64,000 bases of DNA from Flabesymbios commensalis. Taxonomy: Eukaryota > Annelida > Polychaeta > Terebellida > Flabelligeridae. Below the pieces are notes generated by a model. The model did no database searches. It saw only the letters and a program-made list of their open reading frames with translations, and had not been told where the DNA came from. Positions 52,401 through 61,400 of the stretch are shown here, one piece after another. Position 1 is the stretch's first letter; each line of letters opens with the position of its first letter. The position numbers and the translations under genes were made by a program. The stretch is taken from the NCBI GenBank assembly GCA_964017125.1, contig OZ024903.1, positions 84,764,300 through 84,828,299 on the forward strand, read 5' to 3'.

Positions 52401-55400
52401 TGCTGACTGTAATATTATTTCTGTGTAATATTATTTCTGATTAAACAACAAATTTCACTACCTACAACAATTATCTGATATCCTAATTTATAAAAAAGGT
52501 AAAGAACAATTTTTGTCTTGTTTAATGCTGGCAAGATAACCCTTTAAATCCTAATCACTCAATTTATTTAAGTAATTTGTGATTAGCACCTGGGATACCA
52601 GCTTTTGAATGAGAAATGTGTATTTACATTATTTTAAGAATTCCTGCAGTGATTCTCACATTGTGTGAATTAAACTGCTAAATTAAAAATTTAAATTTTC
52701 ACCTACCTCGACCCACAACTTCAAGTACCGGTAGTTGAAAATTACTGATATAGAAACCAAACATTTGCAAATCTTGATGTCTTGATGTAACACTTATTTG
52801 GTTTTCAATAACACAGATTTAATAGAGTAATAAAACAGCAGGTTATAATGTGAAGAAATGATACCTAAGAAGTTTAAATGAGAAATATACATATTATGAG
52901 CTGCAATAACAAAGACTGTCTGGCCTTTCATGGCCCAGTTTAGCCTACATGTGCATAAAAGCTGGCCGAAAACCTCATTCATTTCATTTTATTTGTCTGG
53001 CCTTTGTGTTGTTTAAATATATCTATAATTGATATTAGACAAATTTTGTTATGTATCATTTTTTTCAGGAAATCATGGCATTCAAAGTTCAGGAAACCCA
53101 GCTTTAGGACAGAATCTATATCTAAAGGCGGTAGTCTAGAAAGAAGTGGAAAGAAAGATAAAGACAAGTCAGGGCCAAAAGTGAGTACATTTGTTTCAAA
53201 TGTGTTAATTGTATGGAATCTCCATTTTTAAGATGTCTCAAATACTGTATTCATATATGATGTTTTCAGATAAGGTTGAATATTAATGACATGTAGTATA
53301 ATTTTTTTTTGTTCACTTTATGTATTTACCTATGAAAATCAAAGTATCAAATTATTTAACCCTTACAGCACGGGGATCGACTTCAGTGATCAGAATCTGA
53401 CGTCTGTAGACGTCAAGATTCTGATGTCGAAAGTCGATCCCCGTGCTGTAAAAGCGAACATATTTATAGTGACCGTAGACCCATAACATAAGTATTCAAA
53501 TAAATCAGAAAGAGCTATCTAAGATATTTATGATGATTTCAAATTGAATAAAACCCTTCGGTCTCCATGATTTTTATAAAAAAAATTAAGAGCTTCAAGG
53601 GTTAATCCCAAGGCAATGTTTACTGTGTGATACAATCTTACCCGTATGTTATCTGTATTGAGGCTTTTCTGCTAGGCCGTTATGCATACGTTTCCAAACA
53701 AGTCTCAAACCAGAAAAACTGTCATTGAAATTGATATAATAGTATCATGGTTGATGCTCAGTTAACCCTTGTGCTGCTAAGACCCTATATATATACGTTT
53801 TCAGTCAAATTTCAGGCATAATAAAAAAACACTAAAATTTGTAACATATTTTGTGGTAGTTGCTCAGCTAATCAAATAATTCAATATGGGTGATGTCTAT
53901 TTTGCATAAATAATACTTTTTTTTATTTATTTGAAGCTCGAAAAGGCGTTAACCATTCCAGCTTCAAATGAATGAATAATACTCACAGGCAATTCAGCAG
54001 CACAAGTCTTAATGGAGTAATTCAGTTTGCAAGGTGTATATTTTTCATGACTGGAAATATTTTACATTTAAAACTGGAAACTATTGTTAGCAATTCCAGT
54101 TTCAAATAAAAAAAATAACAGGTAAATTCCAAGGGTGTATCTCTATATCACCGCCGCTGAAACCTATGTAACTGATTGTTTTACAGGCTGTCCCCTCATT
54201 TTCACCGGGAGTTCAGAATGTGACTGTAGAGGCTAGTGGTACTGCGGTGTTAACATGTCATTTGTGTGGTCGTCCCAGACCAGCGTTAGCATGGAGAGGA
54301 CCTAATGGTGCTATGGTCATGCCCGGTCACGGTATCTCTCTCGTCTATGCGGACGATGGCACAGCTTCACTACATGTAAATATATTACCCTATTGATTAT
54401 ATCATGTGAACTAGAAGCACATAGATTCACTATACTCAAACATTGCTTCCTTGAAAAAATACCGAATAATTTGTCACCTAATATTGCAGCTAGCACTTTG
54501 TAGATACAAACATTGTAAAACTAATTTTTTTTCAGAGGATATTCGTACACTATTGTATGTATAATGTCAATGTTTATATTCTAGATTTTACACGTGCCTA
54601 TGCATTTTAGACTAAAACTGACGTTCAATAAGTTTTATAATTTGTGGCAACTTTTATTTCAAGTTATTTCAGTTAGTTAGTCTATTATTGTGTCTTTACT
54701 GTATGTTTTACTGTTGTAGATACAGTATATTAGGAATGATCAGAGCGGAGAGTATTCATGTACAGCTATTAATGAGCTGGGCGCTGCTGCTAGTACAGCT
54801 CATCTCACAGTCACAGGTGGACCCTTTGAGCACTATAATCGTTTTTTAATCAGTCTTATAAGCAGGTTATTGGGAATGAAATTAAGTGTTTAAACATCAT
54901 GATTTGCAAATATTTTGTCTTTAATTAAACAGATATGAGTAATTTTCACCCACTTGAAGTTGTGTGTCACTGTAGCGAGATACAACTTCAAAAAATATAA
55001 GCAAACAATTCGGCCACAAAAAGTTTTATTTTCTGTATTTTTCAGCAGTTCAATACAAATAAATATGAAACGATTTAAAAGAAAACAATTCCTGAATTAC
55101 TTGTTAGGTACCGCTGATGTAAAAACAAATTGTAAGTTTTTAAAATATATTGTAACATGCTTTACATAATGTGTGTATTCTGCTGCTGTTTTTACTAGGT
55201 CAGTTTAGTGGCCCCGGTAGACCGGAAGTAAGAGACCAACCTGGTGGATGTCTTCATGTTAGCTGGAAGAAGTTGGAAACTCCAAAGCTTGAGGTTCAGC
55301 ATTACAGTGTGGAATGTGCCAGTGCTGGGTTTTGTAACTGGCATGTGATGGCCACTCATATCACAGGTACAAGTCACGTGATCAGAGATATGTCCCCTGG

Positions 55401-58400
55401 TGACTATACGATACGGGTGGTGTGTCACGCTACAGACGGCCAGAGCATACCCGGCCCCGCCTCTCATCCCATCAATGTGCAAGATACAGGTACTTATATG
55501 TCTTTAGATCAAATCATAGCTTGTGATTCTGGGCCTATTATATAATATAGAAGTTCGGATACAATTGGTAAAAATAAGTTACTTTATTATATTTTCTGAT
55601 GCTAAGTTTTCTTTCACTTAAACTAGTTAAGCACATAGGATTCTTTTTTTTTTCGATACAGATAAAACTAGGATATATTTGATTGCAATATCCGAAAAGA
55701 CAAGTGATTTATTCCCTTTTTGGATTGAACTTAATATCAAGTGTATATTTTTTCAGCAGCACAGGAGCCTTGTTCAGACGTCCCGTGGCAGACAGGGTTC
55801 GAGGAAGCATACTCAGAAATCGGTGAAATTGCTAGGTATAAATGCTTAACAATACATTACAAATAAAAAGTTGAACCAATATTTGTTGTGATGTCATATC
55901 AGTCCATTTTTTTCAATAAACTTTAATTAAAATTTCCCAGTACATCAATATAGCTTTAAATTTACAACTTCAAGTTGCAAATTTGTGTGTGTTATTAAAA
56001 ACATTATTTTGTGATAATCAATCACAAATCTATTGATCAGATTTATTTATTTTGCTCTTAGTCTATTAGCCTATATATCCTCCTGACCACTATAATATAG
56101 TGGTATATGTATGTATTCATTTGTAACATTATTTTATTCATCCCATTCTTATACTATAAATGATTACCTGGGTACAACTGTAACCAGTGTGGAACAGTTG
56201 TGATATTAAACACTAGGGAGATTTGTTTATTTTAATACGCTCTTGTTCAATTGCTGAATGTGTTTTTCAGAGGGCGGTTTTCAATTGTTAAAAAATTCAA
56301 AGAAAAATCGTCTGGCATGGAGGTGGCTGTGAAACTGATCAGCAAGAAGCTGGTGACAGAAATATGTGCTGGTGGAGAAGTGAGATTATTACAGGAGTTA
56401 CAGAACCCCACGATTGTGACTTCCCTGAAAACCTACACGACACCCGCCAGCCACGCCCTAGTCTTTCCCATGTGAGTGTAACTAAAACAGCAAACATAAA
56501 ATATTAAAACGTTGCTGTTTTAATGTTTATCCCTTTCAACTAGGGGACCGACATTAGACTCAGATTCTGACGTCAACTGATCCCAGCGCTGAAAGGTTAA
56601 AATATTTATAATGGCTGTAGACCCATATCATAGGTATTCAAATGATGTCGAAAGAGCTAACTGAGACAGTACATGTACCACAGAATATTTTAGGAATTGC
56701 AGATGCATATTATTTGTTTCAAAACTTGCTTAAAAATCATATATATATGGGTCTATCAGGACAAAAGTAAAAAAAGTTTTTATCGCCTTATTCATAATAT
56801 TTATTTCTGATAAAAGTATTTTGTTTTTACAATTATTTATATTTGAATTGGCGCAACATTATTATGTGAAGATAGGCATCTGTTATACCGGTAGTTATGA
56901 AAAACCTTGATTTTATCAATATGAGTTTTCTGATGTTACAGGGTTAGTGGAGGTCGACTGTTAGAGTTCTTGTGTACGACTCCACATTATAGTGAGCAGC
57001 AGGCTTTCACATATACTGCCCAACTTCTGTCGTCATTAAATTATTTACACAACTGCCGAGTTTCCCACTTGGATATTAAGGTTAGTATACACAAGTGTTA
57101 AATAAGAAAAAGAATTGTGAGTTGACTGTTCACCATTTTGAATATAAAATACCAAATTGTTATGTGTTTTTCTACATTTGATGTTACTATTGCTAATGCA
57201 AGTACAAAAATAATTAAAACTAAAGGGAATGGTATCTGAAATAATGCTTGTTGTTTGAATATTTACCACAATTGTATTTGTCATTTTGTTGTGATCTTTC
57301 AATTAGTATAGCTAATGAGTTATATTTGGCGCTCCACGAATGACAAGGTTATTATTATGATTATGACCAACTTTGTATGTTTTTCATTTGTATCAATTAA
57401 TGCAAAGAAACTTTTCATGTTTTCGCAGCCAGAGAATCTAATGGTGGAGCTCTCTAACCGGACACCTCAGCTCAGATTAATAGACTTCGGTGATGCACAT
57501 CGAATAGGAAACACATCCTATATTCACACACTGATAGGCAGCGCAGAGTTTGCGGCACCAGAAGTAGTCTCTGGCTCTCCCGTGGGGCTCTCCACCGATA
57601 TATGGTTTGTAGTACATGATCACTTTTCTGTATTGAATCAAGATGATGCTAAGACTGGTTTATATTCGCATTCACTCACTTTTTAAAATGATTGCCCTCT
57701 CACACACATTAGCAGACAGAGGTTAGAATTGTGCCAGCAATTCACACCTCAAAGTGAATGAGAATGAATTCCCAAGTGATGACCTTTACACAACCGAGCA
57801 CAACTATAGGCGTTTTCAGCCTTTTTATTCAGCCCTTAGAGCACTGAGCTAATAAATTTAATTTTTCAGCCACTTGAAGTTGTGTCTCGCTACCGCGATC
57901 CACAACTTCAGGTGACTGAAAATTTGTGTTATTTGTGAAATTTAAGTCCCAACATATATCAGTGTTTCAAGATTGAGAGCATATTTGATTTTTAACAACT
58001 GGTTATACAGGTGCTAACGAAACACAGAATAACCACTGTAGTCGTCATCAGTGTCCTAAGGGTTAACATTCAAACGAGAAAATTTGAAGGGGAAATGAGC
58101 ATTAAAAATGTTATATTGGCATTTATTTGTATTTATATGAGTATTTTTCACCCACTTTAAGTTCAAGTTGGTAAAAATCTAATTCTTTATTTTAGCGCTT
58201 CAAAGGTTTTTAATGTTTTTCTTGTCATATTTAGGAGTGTCGGGGTAGTAGTTTATGTCCTGCTGAGCGGTGTTTCACCTTTCCTTGACGAGAGCGCCGA
58301 AGAGACACGTTCAAATATCATGCGGCATGACTACTGTTTCCCAGACGAATATTTCTCCAACGTATCCCAAGATGCGAAAGATTTCATCACCTCCCTTCTC

Positions 58401-61400
58401 ACACAAGACTTGAAGTGAGTCATTTTTCTTACAGAACCTAGTTAACCCTTGTACTGCTGGGACCTAATATATGTATACTGTATTTATTCTAACAAACACT
58501 CACATTCTAATAAACGCCCACCCTCCCCCCCCCCCAATTGAAAATAAAACCCGCAATCATGTACATACACCATGATTAAAAAAAAAATACTCTAATAAGC
58601 GCCCACCCCCTGTAATCTCAGTGGGCATTCTAATTAACACCGGGACGTTTATTAGAGTAAATACAGTATATATATGTTTTCAAACAAGTTTCAGGTCAAA
58701 TCTCACTAGCACTGAAATTGAGGTAATATTTTGTTATCTGATATCTGATAATTCAATTTTGAAAATGGCTATTTTCATGAATAATAATATTAGTAGTTTT
58801 CATCATTTGAAGCTGGATATTGCAGTAGCCTCAACAATTCCAGTTTTATATGAATCAAATCTTTAATAGAAACTAACGATTCATGAGTACAATGGTTAAC
58901 TCTATTTTGTTGTGAAAGAGCAGTATTTTATCGTCTTTAGAATTTCTGATATAAAATCAATGTTTATACACCTAAATATGTCAATGTGTCAATTATATCT
59001 TTCTAGCCAAAGACCTAATGCTGCTAAATGTGGCGAGCATAATTGGTTACACGGTGGGGCTGGACAGACCCCGGTACCAACTGCTCTGTTAGCAGCCTTC
59101 ATAGAGCGCAGAAAACACCAGGTGAGTTATTTATAGCACAGGGAATAATTTGCTTCAGAAAAATTGTGTAGCAGTTTAGCATACTGGCATGTGTCAAGCT
59201 ACTATTCTCCATACGAAGAACTGCTACACCAACATATTATTGTGTAGCATTTGCCCAAAATTGCGTAGCAGACTGCTCCGCTACACCAGACAAATTATTC
59301 CCTGTAGCAGCAAACCAAGATCTGATAGAATAGTAGAGTGATGGTGCACTTAACCCAGTCAGCAATCATTGGTGCATACATGTATATATACACCATAGGG
59401 CATATTTTGAATGTCCAGGTCATTTTGTCCGCTTGGATATGAAAGGGTGTATCTGCACTTGTGCAGATACACCCTTTCATATCCAAAGCGATTATTAATC
59501 TGAAGGTGAACGGAAATGGGAAGAATATTTGGTGGTTGAAATGGTTGATATCACATGAGCTACATCATCTTTTGTATGTTTAATGTTGAGCCAAAATCCA
59601 AGCAATGTGATCAATTTATTGAAAGACCATTTCCCATAGTAAAATACAAAAAAAATACATTACACGTGATTTGTGTACCGGTAAGCCTACGCTTTTTCCT
59701 TGGATATTGAAAATTAAATCATAGTGCTTGCATTGATAGATAAACACAACATACGGTGAGCGCATCATGGTTGCTGGCTGATGATTGATACACTCTATTA
59801 ACACTTAAACCGATATTCACGACTATTGGGTCATTTTTAATTAGCCGATCACAGTTGTTCTAAATGAAATGTGTGTTTAGACATCATGATTTTCAAATTT
59901 TTGCTCTCACATTAAACAAGTATTAGTAATTTTCACCCGCTTGGGGAGTTGTGGGTAGTGGTACCCAGACACAACTTCAAGTGGTTAAAAATTTTAATTA
60001 TTTAATTTAGTGCTTCAAGGGTCAGCACTTTTGGGGCACCATAATTTAAGGTGTGAACAGTATTTTTTCGGTCTCTCAGCCCACAGTCTTTTTTAACAAA
60101 ATACCAGGTTTAAGTTAGCATCCCTACCCTGTCTATAATTAACCAGACAGACTCCCATCATGGGCAAGAATTCTCTGCTGGAGCCCATTTTTATTATTTT
60201 GTGAACGACCTTTAATTCTGTGAGATTGAAGATGACCACTGTACTTTTTTTCATTATTCAACTTTTACTATGTCTAGCACATGTGAACTAATACCACAAT
60301 AGCATGGCTACTATTAGCTGTAATTTAGCGATATGCTGATTACCAGTACTACCTTGTAGAATATGATTATAGCGGCAAGTCACAACTATGCAGTTACTCA
60401 TCCAACCGCAACACAAGATGTCCACCTATTGTTTGTTTGATGTTGGGCCAGCGTCACAGACGATGGCCCAACATCAAACAAACAATAGGTGGACATCTCG
60501 TGTTGGCTGCGTTCAACTGCACAACTCTACTGCTAACAGCCAGTGAATCGAAATTATTCCATTTCTTTGCTGTGATTAATTCTACTTTTGCATGTAAGAA
60601 TATATCTGATAATAAATTTAGAAATGAGCAGTGAAACACTGTTAAGCATGTGAATAACTTAACTTACGGTTTGTGGCTTTTGCATGTATTTTTCCAAACT
60701 CTACATAATAACTAATCTGTACTATTGGCTTTTGTCTTGTCTGCTGTCAACCCACCACCAGCTCACTGAATACTTACAAGATGGTAAGTCACGCTAGATC
60801 ACTCACAGTATATAGCCCCGTGGAATTAAAAGGGTGTCTCTGCCACTCTAGGAGTGGCAGAGACACCCTTTCAATTCCACGGGGGACGATACACCAGTGA
60901 CCGGTTTTCACTGCAATAACTGTCAATTTGAACACTAATCCTTTTGAAGATTCTAATAATTATGATGAACAAATACTGTTCTATGATTCCTCAAGCCCAA
61001 ATCAAGCTCTATAGAATGATATGTTAACTTGGAAAAAAATACTTCCACATTTTTATAATTTTTTCTGAGAAACCGGATAAAACCGAGGCAAACATAATTT
61101 GGGTAGACAAATGGCTCTTTGATGTGCCTTGGATCTTACTGTCTATTTACATGACAATATTCCAATCGAAAATTAAAGTATACGTCATATTTGTCTTGCT
61201 TTTGTATGATCAAAATTCTTTCAAGCAAAATTGTATTCAACTCTGTGAAAGAAGCTTTGCAAAATCTGTTTACCTAAAAAAAATTGAACTACGCCTGCCC
61301 AAAGAACAGTTTTAAGTCATTTTAAAAGAATGCATTATTTATATTTCAAGATCTCTCTAATTTTGAAAACATATTCAAGTTTTTTTATGTGATTGGCGAA

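Larger units (their letters stand above)
59122..60761 (+). other. trio intron 23 (1.6 kb)
   Basis: Contains the perfect hairpin at 59433, a family C-related element (about 59.81-60.02 kb, core AGTTGTGGGTAGTGGTACC) and the perfect-arm foldback at 60402. Block 59150-59300 has an internal AATTGTGTAGCAG / CTGCTACACAATT-type inverted arrangement. Confidence 0.65.
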
